The notes under the pieces: generated by a model
Databases searched by the model: none
Seen by the model: the letters and a program-made list of their open reading frames with translations, nothing else
Told to the model about the DNA's origin: nothing
Made by a program: the position numbers and the translations under genes
Assembly (NCBI RefSeq): GCF_034702125.1
Contig: NW_026944482.1
Coordinates: forward strand, 1 to 64,000
Length of the DNA stretch: 64,000 nt
Direction of reading: 5' to 3'
From: Engraulis encrasicolus
Lineage: Eukaryota; Chordata; Actinopteri; Clupeiformes; Engraulidae
In this document: piece after piece, positions 24,292 to 35,159 of the stretch
Position numbering within the stretch: the first letter of the stretch is position 1
Layout of the letters: each line of letters opens with the position of its first letter

Positions 24292-25860
24292 CTTTAAAAA
24301 CATACCAGAGGATTAGGTAAAGTATGTGTAGGATTGAGGAGTGTTTTTGTGTCTTAGTTCACCCAACAGGTTAGACAGATAATTGAGTAACACTAAAGTT
24401 AAATAGGGTCTACATATAGGATTTCATATTACCAGGGCTGGATTAATGCACAGATATGGCTAGATATGGCTGCAGCCTAGGGCCCCACATCTGCCAGGGG
24501 GCCACCAGGTGGCCAAAGGGGAAAAACATCAAACACAAGCAGGTAATTGGAGTGCCTCTGGGTACCTTGGTAGTCATCAGTGTAGGGGCTCTCAAACTTG
24601 GTCCAGGTAGATAAATGATGAGGCACACTTTTTTATTTGGCTAGAATGACATTGTACATTGTACATTGTGGCCAAATAAAAAAAGTAAAAAATTGCAACC
24701 TTGAGTGCCTCAGAACTTTAATGACAAAAAAACCTTGAGTGCCTCAGCATTTATTTACCTGGGGAAAACATGAATATAATTGGAGAAATATAACAATATG
24801 TGGTATTGATAACTGAGTCTGCTGTGTCAGGTAGAGTTTTAGTCCTCCTGGGTTGGAATTATAATGCAGTCTATGTAATTCCGTGGGGGCCTACAGCAAC
24901 ATGTAGGCTAGGGGCCCCGGGCCATCTTATTCCGGCCCTGCCAAAGAGATACTTTGATGTCTATGTCTGTTTTGTCACAATATATATTTCAGATTTTGGA
25001 ATGTCATGACACCCAATGTCCACTTTACATTTCATAAACCTAATGTCAGCTTATAGCAATAGTCATAATAGTGTGTAATGTTATTCTTGTGACAGTTACA
25101 TGACCAGCCTTATGAGTAGACCCCTTCAGATAAAGTATTACCCCAGAATAGCCCATGATGACTGCACTGTTACCACTGTATTAACACTACCTGTTTCCAC
25201 TGTATTGAATTTTGAACCATTATTGGGAGTCAGTGGGGAATCACTTAGTGAGTGTCTTAGTGTAGGCAATGTATTCTGGACTTCAAATGTTGATGTTTTT
25301 GACCAGTCTCGTCACCTTACACAGTATATGGGACTCATGGTCCAAAACCTACTTTGCTGTAGAAGATGTGATGGTTGTCTGGTCGTCGAAGTTCTTAACG
25401 TGTCTGCAGATAAGTCGGATGCCATTGAGTGCTGTATCATCTGATATTCCCTGACTTTTTTCCACCTGTGCCAACAACCATGAAAAGCCAATATTATATG
25501 TACGTCGTCTTGGAATAGAATACAATAGAATTGAATGCCTTTTATTGTTATTATTCACATGTACAATATACTCTGGACACGTGCACGATGAGATCGTATT
25601 ATTTTACAACACAACATAGAAAAATAAAATAAATAAGTACTATTGCATCACCAATACAATGTACAGTAGCTCACCTTCAGACTGAAGCCAAATGCCTTGT
25701 AGTTTTTAGGACACATGTCCATCGTGCCCCAATCGCCCCATGTGCCCCCATTGGAGACAGTCAGATCCTTATTTGAGACAGTCAAATCTCCCCCATTGGA
25801 GATCCCCTCAGCAGGGAAGGCCAATGGGACAATCACCAGCAAAACGAAAATCAGTGACAT
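23976..25860 (-). CDS. vmo1: VMO1-like (vitelline membrane outer layer protein 1 homologue), three coding exons
   Basis: Joining 25860-25675, 25465-25353 and 24291-23976 on the minus strand gives 615 bases, 204 residues plus stop, close to the usual VMO1 length of about 200. Residues 1-17 form a signal peptide ([17 protein letters not shown]), so the product is secreted. The three-fold beta-prism repeats are visible as [12 protein letters not shown] (about 71-82), [12 protein letters not shown] and [13 protein letters not shown] near the end, with Trp-Gly-x-Trp blocks (TWGDWG, WGTWTK, WGRW) and conserved Cys. Junctions are AAG|GTGAGC (phase 0) and AA|GTAGGT (phase 2), the second avoiding an in-frame stop just after it. 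VMO1 was described from the avian egg vitelline membrane and relatives occur in mucosal secretions; the role in fish is not clear. No inactivating change was seen. Confidence 0.88.
24433..24940. mobile_element. hAT-like non-autonomous element in VMO1 intron 2
   Basis: The ends cagggctggattaatgc and the inverted cttattccggccctg share about 12 of 15 positions. The flanking 8-mers do not match, so ends or target site are decayed. The left end is also present in the duplicated fragment near 28035. Confidence 0.5.
25353..25465 (-). CDS. vmo1: VMO1-like, coding exon 2
   Basis: The acceptor is ttgttggcacag, then GTG (V). It reads [20 protein letters not shown] and continues to TSSTA plus two bases of a Lys codon before GTAGGT. 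113 bases, phase 0 in and phase 2 out. Confidence 0.87.
25675..25860 (-). CDS. vmo1: VMO1-like, coding exon 1 with signal peptide
   Basis: The start codon lies at 25858-25860. 62 codons run to the donor AAG|GTGAGC. After the signal peptide there is a short repeat ([13 protein letters not shown]), then [13 protein letters not shown], the start of the first beta-prism repeat. A 3' splice site (atttcag) about 27 bases before the ATG supports an upstream untranslated exon. Confidence 0.87.
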
Positions 25861-26151
25861 CCTTCCTCAGCTAGCAAAAAATGAACCTGAAATGGACACA
25901 AATTTACATACATGTGAATAAAGCTGATAAAGCAGCCATACGATTACAAAGCAATAGAAAGATTCTTTTGACATCCTTCCTCCACAAGCAAACTATGAAC
26001 GCAGAGAAGACACATAATCACTTGCGTTTCATTACAAATTTTGCATTACATACACACTCATGATAAAACATCCACAGGAATTCATATACTGAACAGTTTT
26101 TTTAATCAAACTGTGGCAAATACCAATACAGAGTTTTTAACTGGTAGTTAC

Positions 26152-26215
26152 CTTCCTCCACAAGCAAAGTATGAATTTTGAATGATGAAGTCCTCTTCAA
26201 CTTCTTAAGATCTTT
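26152..26215 (-). other. vmo1: Predicted 5' untranslated exon of the VMO1-like gene
   Basis: On the minus strand a donor GGAAG|GTAACT lies at the lower end (about 26152), and a TATA box stands about 25-30 bases above the upper end. Splicing to the acceptor near 25888 removes about 260 bases and joins directly ahead of the ATG. The lead-in ttcctccacaagc is repeated at about 25976 and, diverged, at 25860, suggesting local duplication of the leader. Confidence 0.45.
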
Positions 26216-26240
26216 GACAAAAGTTGGCAGCGACATTACC

Positions 26241-26247
26241 TTTATAT
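26241..26247 (-). promoter_or_regulatory. vmo1: TATA box of the VMO1-like gene
   Basis: The minus strand reads gggatataaaggtaatg. The start site would lie near 26212-26217. The position fits the predicted untranslated exon and nothing else nearby. Confidence 0.5.
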
Positions 26248-26520
26248 CCCTTGGTCGGGCACACAAAATTTGTTTAAGTAAATGCAGCCACTTCCAAGGA
26301 AAACAATTGACAATGATCATATTAGGTTGATCACGCCCCAGGGCTCGCCCCAGGGGTGTGTGTTAAGGCCACACTTCTCTACCCACTCTACACGTTCGAC
26401 TGCGGCCCCACCCAACACTAGTCACTTGAAGTGACTCATATCCGATCTGACCCATCTGTCAGTTTCGTTTCGAAATGTGGACTTTAATCAATGAATCAGA
26501 TACTGTATATGTGAAAGTGT

Positions 26521-26965
26521 CTACAGTATTGTGTAAATAGTCAGATCGGATATCCTGGTCAATGCGACCCACAAGTAGCGACTGGATGGCAGAACCAGAC
26601 GGCTTGTGCTGGATGAGAGCGGTTCTCTTCCGGTAACATAAGGCATTAGTAGGTCCTTCAGATACGCTGGGGCCGTTCCTGTGATGGTTTTGTAGGCAAG
26701 GGTCAATGCCTTGCGCTTGATCTGATCTGCGATCGGTAGCCAGTGCAACTCAATAAATAGAGGAGTAACAGGGGTCCTTTTGGGTTGACTTGAATATCAA
26801 CCGTGCCGTCACATTTTGGATCATCTGCAGAGGTTTTAGCGCACAAGCAGGTAGACCTGTCATGAGTGAGTTGCACTAGTCAATGCGGGATAGGACCGTG
26901 GCCTGGACCAGTCGTGTAGAATATTGTGTCAGCACAGGTCTGATATTCCGTACGTTGGATTGCAG
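26521..26965 (-). pseudogene. Non-LTR retrotransposon, C-terminal RT fragment
   Basis: The minus strand reads HWLPIADQIKRKALTLAYKT then TGTAPAYLKDLLMPYV and SSSTSRLVLPSS, the well-known tail of fish LINE ORF2 (HWLP, AY/YK, APAYL, RLVVPS). Frames further upstream (towards 26965) give the preceding CNSL-GLPACA-type block with stops. The clade is not assigned. The fragment is 5'-truncated and frameshifted. Confidence 0.75.
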
Positions 26966-26979
26966 GAATGTGTTCATGT

Positions 26980-27445
26980 GACAGAGGTCATCTTGCACCT
27001 GTTCCCCCCCTCCGGGATCGAATGTGCGACCTCATCAACTACAACGGTCCGGCAATGGGAGACACAGTACGATACCGCTGGGCCAAGAGACTAGTCTCTC
27101 GGCCCAATGGCACGAGACTGTATGAGGCTATCGGAGGGAGGTTTACCAACGTTCAACGCCAACTCTGTGCTAGTTAGCCTCCGTTACACTCTCCTCCTTA
27201 AACCTCACTCCCAATCCAGGTCACGGGACCACTGTGACGGAGATCATCTTGCACCTGTTCATTCCCTTCGGGGATCGAACCTGCATCCTAGTCAACTACA
27301 ACGGTTCGGCAATGGGAGACACAGTACGATACCGCTGGGCCACGAAACTAGTCTCTCGGCCCAACGGCACGAGACTGTATGAGGCTATCGGAGGGAGGTT
27401 TACCAACTTTCCACGCCGACTCTGTGCTAGTTAGCCTCCGTTACA
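26980..27445 (-). mobile_element. Tandem dimer of a tRNA-like SINE, 256-base period
   Basis: Two near-identical units start at about 26980 and 27236 (caacggtyyggcaatggga, then gggaggtttaccaac). On the minus strand each has tggcccagcggtatcgtac (A-box-like) and an attcgatccc or gttcgatcccc B box. Direct tandem SINE dimers are uncommon; unequal exchange is the simplest cause. Confidence 0.6.
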
Positions 27446-27489
27446 TTCATCTATCAAGGATGCCTCGTACTCAACGTAGGCCTAGTACT

Positions 27490-27800
27490 CAACGCCAAAG
27501 CACTGGATGGGAAACTCCGACCCCCATTGCCATTGTGACACAGCACTCCACAGCATGTGTGTTCACTGCTCACAACGAAAGTGCATTTATGAGGTCATGG
27601 TCGCCACAATATACAATGGTAAATGGCCACTCAGTGATGGAGTGGAGTGGCCATCACTGGGGTTGTGCTCTGACTGTCACACCAACGGGCCTGGCTTTTT
27701 GGATTGGCCGTTAGAGATACTCTAGAAGCAGGCCTGGACTGGTAATCTGGCACACAGGGCATTTTCCCGGTGGGCCCATAGTCCCCAGGGGCCGATGCTG
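27490..27800. repeat. SINE body fragment followed by a hAT end fragment
   Basis: 27505-27595 matches the body of the SINE at 23100-23453 (gtgacacagcactccacagc). 27729-27775 starts caggcctggactggtaatct, a hAT-like end. Neither is complete. Confidence 0.45.
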
Positions 27801-27834
27801 TTGTTGTTGTGTTGTTGTTGTTTTTTGTTTGCCA

Positions 27835-28190
27835 CCGGGTGCAGCGGAACATGACGTTGTTGGCAGCGGTGTCATGCCCCCATCCTTGGGGAGGTTCGAC
27901 AAGGAGCGACGGTATCCTGCACAGCCACATGTCTGGTAAGGTGTCCACCATCCCCATCTTCAAAAACAAACCACACACAGCTGTTGGGTAACACTTTAGT
28001 TGAATAGGGTCTTCATAACGGTGCCATATTATCAGTGCCAGATTAATGCACAAGATAGATATGGCTGCAGCCTAGGGGCCCCCACCTGCTCCAGCTACCC
28101 CCAACTCCCCAGGTCATGCATGCCTCTCCCCGTCAGGACTCTGATTCAGATTTTGGAATGTCATGATACCCAAACAATATCCATTGTCCA
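27835..28190 (-). pseudogene. Partial duplicate of VMO1 exon 3 and intron 2
   Basis: The minus strand reads PPQGWGHDTAANNVMFRC, equivalent to the second beta-prism repeat of the VMO1-like gene. The flanking sequence follows the VMO1 intron (gttgggtaacactttagtt versus gagtaacactaaagtt; gccagattaatgcac; ttttggaatgtcatga), so this is a genomic duplicate and not a retrocopy. Exons 1 and 2 and the last repeat are absent and the frame breaks on both sides. Confidence 0.75.
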
Positions 28191-28539
28191 ATTTCCTCAA
28201 GAAGTTATTTCGACACTGCGACAGTAAGTACAGTGCACCCAGAAGTTCAATATTTATCTTACTGCACCCAGGAGTGAAATGTACTTGTTGTCTACACTGT
28301 ACTTACTGTTGTGGTGGGGAAATAACTTCTAATGTCCGCCCTTTTTTCATGGAGACACTATTGTCTCTCGGGCTTATAAAGCTCAAATTCAGAATGAAAT
28401 CAGTATGCAGTTTGAGTTTAGGGCCATTACAAGACAGATGTGTCGCCACTTTCAGCACCACGAGATGGGTCGTCATAGCTCCGAATAAATCTCGGAATCT
28501 CTCATATCATAAACAAAACAGCTAATTCAAAATGTTTTC
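28191..28539. other. Intergenic, no gene seen
   Basis: A short duplicated gcacccagragt block (28236 and 28264) is the only structure noted. Confidence 0.35.
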
Positions 28540-30041
28540 GTTAACACTTTATTTTAGGGATACATCTATTAGCACTAATACATACAATATTAATGCCTGT
28601 GTAAGTAACTTGTAAGGCATGTACTAAGCAAAATCAGACAGTTGTTAAGCATGTATTCACAAATGTCTTGTTCATGCCCAATTAAGGATGTATTACTATT
28701 ATAACCTTAGTAAGGACCAGTAAGCCTATATTTCTATTTATTACTAAGTGGCAGAATACAATATGTATAAGCTCCCGACACACTGTGTGAACAAACCCTG
28801 AACAGTGTGAAAACAGATGTGGAATAAGGGTCCCTATTCTAAAGAGATGCATTGCTCAGCCCAGATGGCTTAGGGCCCCTGCACTACCAAGGTCCCCATC
28901 CTTACTTAGGGCCCCCACACCACCCAGGCCTGCACTATCTAGCACCCCTGATCAACAAAGTGTAAGGGTATATTAAAGAAATTATATAGTATGTTCATCT
29001 GATACATCTAAATTTCTCATGTACATTACAATGTTAGAGAGGTGACAGGAGCCATTATATGGCAGGGATTGAACGTACACTTGTCGATGATGGTGGTTCA
29101 TTTTTTTCATGTACCACTGAGTTTTAATTGTAAAAATCCCAACATTATAATAATAGTTTTGAAGTCAAACTAAACTATTCTTTTGTGATAATTAAGTTAA
29201 TGTTTGAAAACATTAGCTTCAAGAAGTGCGGTGCATGATGGGTACGCAATCTAGGCCTACAGACAACCTACCCGGCTCTGAGCCTACCTACGTCCTTAGC
29301 TCCTCTCCTCGCTCGTGCAATTTAGGTGTTATCCAAACAATTTGCCATGTACAAATTTTACAAATTTCTGTGCCAACAGAAATATTATCATTGCTGCATT
29401 GCATTTCTAACTAAGGGCGTACCCATCATGCGCTGCACCTCTTGGAGCTAGGTTTCTCAAACATTAACTTATTTATCACAAAGGAATAGCTTAGTTTCGC
29501 TTCCAAACTATTACTCATCATTATATTCTGCATTTATTGTAGGGTTTTTACAATTAAAACTAATTGGTGTATGAAAAAATGACATCTCACCACCCCACCA
29601 TCATTGAGAAGTTTATGTCCAATCCTTGCTATATATAGCTTGCTGTTACCATCTCATATACTGAGTAGAATAATTGAGATCTATAAGGCTGATATAAGAT
29701 CAGATAACTTCTCACGCTTTGCTTCCTAGATGGGGCAGGGGGGGGGCCGGGTAAAGTGGGGGCCCTAGGTAGTGTGGGGGCCCTACGCCATCTGGGCTGA
29801 GCAATGAACATTGTATTCTGGTCCTTACTGCTTACTCATAAATAGAAATCTAGGTCTACTAGGTCCTTACTAAGGTTATATTGGTAATAAATCCCTTATT
29901 GTGCATGAACAAGACATTTACGAATAAATGTCTAACAACTGTCTGATTTTGCTAAGTACATGCCTTACAAGTTACTTACACAGACATTAATATTGTATGT
30001 ATTAGTGCTAAGTTGTATCCCTAAAATAAAGTGTTACCTTC
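28540..30041. mobile_element. Fold-back hAT-like element, copy 1
   Basis: The ends are taacactttattttaggg and its inverted ccctaaaataaagtgtta. The inverted arms run nearly to the centre (about 29320): 28540-28990 pairs with about 29730-30038, and 29140-29260 pairs with about 29410-29540. An atgtttt block lies just outside each end, a possible target-site remnant. No coding frame. A second copy lies at 43282-46330. Confidence 0.75.
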
Positions 30042-31699
30042 ATGTTTTTCAAGTTAATCATATCACTGTGTTGTCTATTGAAATATTAATTTAATATAGA
30101 TTTTTACTACATTAAAATAAAATGGCAAAACAAATATTTTATATTCCCTGAATATTGGTTGTAACATGTCACAACCGTCCATATATACACTTATGCTTTC
30201 TGATGATATGCATGTCATGTTGCCACCATGTGCATTGTCGGCAATGAAGCAATGAAGCTGAAGTGCACTTTTCAGACAGCAGAGATTGTCAGTGGCGTGC
30301 ACAGCCACTTTTGGGGGCAGGGAGCAGGGGCACGTGAAACTTTCTTACGGAGCTATATTAGATTAGATTAGATTATAATGAATACACAAAAAAAACAAAT
30401 GTTCAAAAGGGTACTTTATATCCAGTAAAAGAGAAGTTAGCTTCAGTAGGCTACTATAATAATAATAATAATACATTTTATTTTTGAGCGCCTTTCAAGA
30501 TACCCAAGGACACTTTACAATCAAAACAAATACATAACAGTAGGGAAAGTAAAACAAAGCTTCAGTAAATTAACAATAGGAGAGAAATAAAATGCAAAAA
30601 TAAAATAGAAATAAAAGTACAATAAAGATAAAAGATAACTCATCACTCTCTGTAGGGCTATGAAGATTATCACAGACTTAATAGCAATATATAGTAATGA
30701 AATTGTCACATTCATTTAGTTATACTGTAATAAGAATTCAATAGCCCCTTGATTTTACAGAATGGTTAGGAATAGCTATACACTTTATGTGTGATCTTGA
30801 ACTATTGTTTATTGCTTTATATTGGTATGAAGTTGTCTCTACCAAAGCTGAAATCAAACTTCTGCTCTTGGTATGGGGACCGTATACCATAGGCGCCTAC
30901 TAGAGGTGGGATTTCTGGCTCTTTGACGGGATCCAGTCCGGATATAGTTTCCTTCAAAGAGCTGTTAAAAAAACTGGCTCTTTCGAATGTTTTTTGATTA
31001 TTTATTGAAAAGATTAAAAAGATAGCATTTTTGACTCAACCTGTAGCCTACAGTAGATAATTTTGTCCAAACAACATCTGAGTGCCCTCCGCCCTCCTCC
31101 AACTGTTTCTGCCACTCTCCGAGGCAGACACTTTTGTTTTTTCCTCCAAATTAAAGTACTCACAGGAAGGTCACATGACAAAATGAATGAAAAAAAGAAA
31201 ACAAACAACAACAAAAAACCGGTAGAGTGGCTCTTCCACCTGTGATTCGGTTTCCATTGTTCAGTTTTAGGATCCATTCAAAAGAATCAAATTATTCACT
31301 AACGTCACAACACTACACCATACTCAGGGTATCTTAATCATTGACTCTCAATGTGTCCACGCTATTGATATTATTGAAAAGGGTGGGTCTGCACATTGAC
31401 AAATGAGCTCCAAGAAATAAACCTTATGTAATTAAATCAAGCAATGTTTTGATCACCCTGGATCTTCCTCAGCCTATTTGGCACTATTTGGCAGTGTGCA
31501 GACCTACCCCTTTTCAACTGTCTTCTGGCAGCTGCAAAAGTGGCTTTGGATATACCACACCCATATCCTCAGTTCTTCATAGTCCAGAAAGAGCAATGAA
31601 AAACAACTGCTGCGCATAGGCCTTTTATTGCGTAGAAAAGAAAGAAATCCTGTGTGCTCAATCTGGTGCATCACGGGAAAGGACTAGTAGGTGCAGACA
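30042..31699. other. Intergenic with repeat fragments
   Basis: No gene was seen. 30455-30560 starts with (ATA)n and reads atacattttatttttgagcg, ctttcaagatacccaagg, a common fish retroelement 3' segment in reverse orientation. 30915-31320 has ctggctctttgacgggatcc and an inverted relative, probably a decayed hAT-like element. Confidence 0.35.
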
Positions 31700-31925
31700 A
31701 GGGGGTCACTGGAGCAGCTGCAGATGTGGATATTAAACTGTTTCAACGTTTCAACGTTGTTACGTCTTCTTCAAAGTCAATATTGAACTGTTTTATTTAT
31801 TTAATTGGGCAAGTATTTTATTGGGCAATGACCAAGACCATGTTTCAACGTTCTCACGTCTTCTCAATATTGACTCTGAAGAGGACCTGAGTCTAAATGT
31901 TAGTCTTGGCACTTGCCCAATAACA
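31700..31925 (-). mobile_element. Possible Penelope-like terminal remnants
   Basis: On the minus strand two blocks (about 31838-31880 and 31740-31775) have gaagac/gagaagacg, then cgttgaaac and, in the first, atggtc. This order resembles a hammerhead stem II, gaaa and cleavage triplet as in Penelope ends, but the ctganga box is not intact. The plus strand also repeats ttgggcaa/acttgcccaataa around them. Confidence 0.25.
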
Positions 31926-31984
31926 GTTTAATGTCCATATCTGAAGATGCTCCGATGACTTTCTTCCTTGTCTTGTTTTTAATA

Positions 31985-32155
31985 TATGGGCTTGTTGCCT
32001 TTATATTTGATAGAACGTTGGAGAGAGGGACAGGAAACGAATGGGGAGAGAGAGATAGATGGGGAAGGACTGGCAAATGACCCGGGCTGGAATCAAACCC
32101 GGGTCGCCGGCGTAGTAATCCAGTGCCCTACCATTAGGCCACGGCAGGGCCCTTG
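31985..32155 (-). mobile_element. tRNA-derived SINE
   Basis: The minus strand starts ggccgtggcctaatggtagg (A box, about 32124-32141) with B box cgggtttgattcc (32089-32101), then a pyrimidine-rich body with ccatctatctctctctcccc and tcgtttcctgtccctctctc. This is a common fish SINE layout. It is a SINE head and not a tRNA gene. Confidence 0.7.
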
Positions 32156-33016
32156 TCTGCCTTTTATTGCGTTTCACAGTCCTGTAGCCAGAGTCTTCCA
32201 GAAGGGGTCATCAGTGTGCTGAACCCATGTTGGCTGTAACAGACTGTACAGTAGCTTTCTAGACCAGTCAATGATATCAGAGGTAGGCCTTTACAGCATG
32301 GATCTACAGGGTATACATGACTCTCTCTCCTCATTCACATTCCCGTTGTGTATGGGACGGGGCTGACACAGATTTATGATATGCCTATATTATTTTAATC
32401 CAGAGAAGTACATGAGGAGTGTATGAGACGAGGATGAGTAAACTCTCCGCTGTTTCAACTGCAAGATTCAAAGTATGACTGAAATCATTGCTGAGAACTG
32501 AGCTGTTCTTCTTACTGATGTTATCTAACGTTTCATTTGTTGAGAGTCAATGATTAAAAGAAGGTCCACCCTTTTTTGATTTTCCCATATTTGCAGTATT
32601 TCCCAGCATTATTTATGAATGTGCATATAATCTTCGTCTATGTTTCGATTGCCTAGTTTAACAGTATAGCCATTGTTGTGCGTGAACGAGTTCAAAAGAA
32701 GGCGTTCATTGAACACGCTCATTTTTTTGTGAACGTTGAACTGAACGCAACACATTCAAGAACTTGAACGTGAATTAGTTTACATTAAGTGTCAGGAACG
32801 GCAGACATCACTGTAAATGAACGTTAGAATTTGTTTTCCTTTGAAAGTCTAGTTCCTCCATTCTGTAATCTGTCTGGTGCCGCTTCTATCATCAGTCAGA
32901 ATTTGTTTTGACATTTGCGTGCGCAATGCATTGCGTGCAACGTAGTTTCCGGCTGAGAATAGTTGAATTACATAGTTATTGCTGCTTATGCACGACGTTA
33001 CCTGTGATGAATTGCA
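32156..33016. other. Intergenic, no gene seen
   Basis: 32556-32640 resembles the TTAA-type element start at 1238. 32680-32800 is rich in gaacg motifs in both orientations, probably a decayed miniature element. Confidence 0.35.
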
Positions 33017-33018
33017 GC

Positions 33019-33055
<37 letters not shown>

Positions 33056-33106
33056 GAGTGAGGGCGAGAACGAGAACGAGAACGAGAACGAGAACGAGAA
33101 CGAGAG
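33017..33106. repeat. Compound microsatellite (AG)n, (ACAG)n, (GAGAAC)n
   Basis: (AG)n at 33017-33039 passes to (ACAG)n near 33054 and then seven units of a gagaac hexamer to 33106. Confidence 0.9.
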
Positions 33107-33114
33107 ACATTTAA

Positions 33115-33240
33115 AAACAAGTCCGACAGGCGGACAACAGATGCGTCCGTATGCCAGTTCCAACCTTTTTTGCCCAAACACCCCCCTGGCCTCCTGATAA
33201 CCTGTCAAGGCAATTTATCAATAAGCCTAGGCTACCATGT
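33115..33240. repeat. Dispersed repeat, copy 1 (partner at 63520-63640)
   Basis: Shares gacaggcggacaacagatgc, tatgccagttccaac and cccaaacacccccctggcct with 63520-63640 in the same orientation. The family was not identified. Confidence 0.6.
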
Positions 33241-34335
33241 AGGCCAACTGTTGCTCTATGTGTTGCCACCAGTGCAGGAAAAAATAGGAAACAGACAGAC
33301 AGACAACAGACAGACTTTCATACAGTCAGTTAATGCACTTCATATAGGGCTATGGACCGCAATTAACATTGCACGGAGATTTCCCCGACATAAGGCGACA
33401 GCAATAGGCCTACAGTTAATTCGCTGTGCGAAGTCTGGAGTTAAATCTGGAGTAACATGGCGGCCGCAGATATCGGAAACGCAACCGAATGTCAAGGTCT
33501 AGTTTGTGTCAATGACATTGCCTCCCATCTCGAGGGCATAAGCAAAAGGCTAGGAGCAGAGGAAAGACAAAGAGAGGGACACACATTTTACAACGTTGTG
33601 AACAGGTCATAAAAACGGACCGATTGCCACCCTATGTCCATCTCGCAACAGTTCACTTCCACTTCACACATATTTTAGGCAGCAGTAATTAATTTCACAG
33701 GATTGTTTGTGAACTTCACAGAGGGTGTAGCCTAGTCTATAGGCTGCCTGCTGATGAGCAACTTTTTAGGTTGATTGCACTGGTGTTGGAGCTGGCGTCA
33801 AAGGAGACAGTCCCACCCTGTTCCTTATATTGTATTACTGCTTAGAATGGCGCAGGCACACTGGTGTAGAATATTCGCCGGTGCTCGGCCATCAGGCTAT
33901 GCATGCTGTCGGGCTTTCTGATCCCTGTCCATCTTGCAAACAACTTGGGGTTAACTTTAATTGTAGCGAAGGGGATGTAATTAATTTTTTTCAAAAATTA
34001 TTTTGGCAACGGTAGCCTATTTGACAGCACTGTGAACCTATAAGTCACAGTCCACAATAACATTGTGAACTTACACGATCACATATTCCATTGACAACGT
34101 AATTAAATCATAATAAATTAAATCAGCATTGTGAACCTAAACGATCTGCGGGGGTGGTCACTGTCCTTCTCACAACAGCAATGATAACATATGCCACACA
34201 TTACAAATTCCATATTTTTGGCAGCGGTGGTAATTAATTTGACAGGATTGTTTGCTGCCTGAGGATGAAGGCTGCCTGCTGATGAAAAACTTTTTAGGTG
34301 AAATGCACTTGGTGTTGGAGCTGGCAGCAAAGGAG
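33241..34335. other. Intergenic, internal duplicate, no gene seen
   Basis: Blocks at 33678-33810 (cacaggattgtttgtg, ggctgcctgctgatgagcaa) recur diverged at 34220-34335. No coding support. Confidence 0.4.
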
Positions 34336-34480
34336 AGAGAGAAAGTTGTTGCTGAGAAAGGCGCAGGCACGCCGGTGGTCAGTGCTCACCGCGGCGCTGG
34401 CGGCAATGGAGAGAGAGTTGTTGCTGAGAAAGACGCAGGCACGCTGGTGCTCAGTGCTCACCGCGCGCACCTTGTGGCAG
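34336..34480. repeat. 72-base tandem repeat, two units
   Basis: gttgttgctgagaaag starts at 34345 and again at 34417. The period of 72 is a multiple of three, giving a repeated VVAEK-AGT-VSAHR frame; no start context, splice site or homology supports translation. Confidence 0.6.
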
Positions 34481-34590
34481 GCAGTGAAATTGCAGCGAAC
34501 GAACAGACAGACAAACACACAAACTCAGGTGATCACATAACCCCTCCTTGGCGGAGGTAACAATAACTGGAAAATGATGGAATGTGATCA

Positions 34591-35159
34591 CTAAAAGAAA
34601 TATTCCCCACTGCACCAGTCGTAAGCTTCAAAAGAGCACCAACCATCGGAGATAAACTTGTCCACAGTTATCTCCCCATGGACAAAAAGGACACATGGCT
34701 TGACCGGAGACCGCAAGGGTTCTTTAAATGTGAGAGATGCAACCACTCACTAGTATGCAGGAAACCAAGAAATTTACAAATGTGCATGCGCAGAAACCCC
34801 ATTACATCAAAGGATACATCAACTGCAACACCACCTATGTGGTGTATTACATGTATTGCCCATGTGAACATTTCTACATTGGAAGGACAAAAAGAAAACT
34901 ACAACAGAGGGTAGCAGAGCACAAATATGCAATTTGTACAGGAAATGAGGATTACCCAATGGCGAAGCATTACAAGCAATACCATGGATGCAACCCAGAG
35001 TCACTACGGGCAATGGGAATAGAGACAATTGAGCTAAAAGGGGAGGTGACAGACTTAAAAAAATATATATTACAGAGGGAGACCTACTGGATATATACAT
35101 TGAAAGCCCTCACAAGGCCAGGACTTAATGAAGACTTGGACCATACCCCCTTTTTATGA
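34591..35159 (+). pseudogene. Second Penelope-like element, GIY-YIG endonuclease remnant
   Basis: The frame runs APVVSFKRAPTIGDKLVHSY, FKCERCNH, then after a +1 shift near 34770 YINCNTTYVVYYMYCPCEHF, YIGRTKRKLQQRVAEHKYAI and ends TRPGLNEDLDHTPFL. The CPC, YIG and Arg/Glu positions of the GIY-YIG fold are present. The domain order matches the copy at 4582-5052, but this is a clearly different lineage. The RT is absent (5' truncation), so it is inactive as a whole element, though the nuclease frame from 34737 to 35159 is open. Confidence 0.8.

Noticed and set aside
31985..32155. A possible tRNA gene
   Set aside because: A and B boxes are present, but the sequence continues into a SINE body and a cloverleaf acceptor stem could not be closed.
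34252..34560. A 102-residue frame with a repeated VVAEK-type unit
   Set aside because: It is explained by a 72-base tandem repeat, and alternative frames are equally open.
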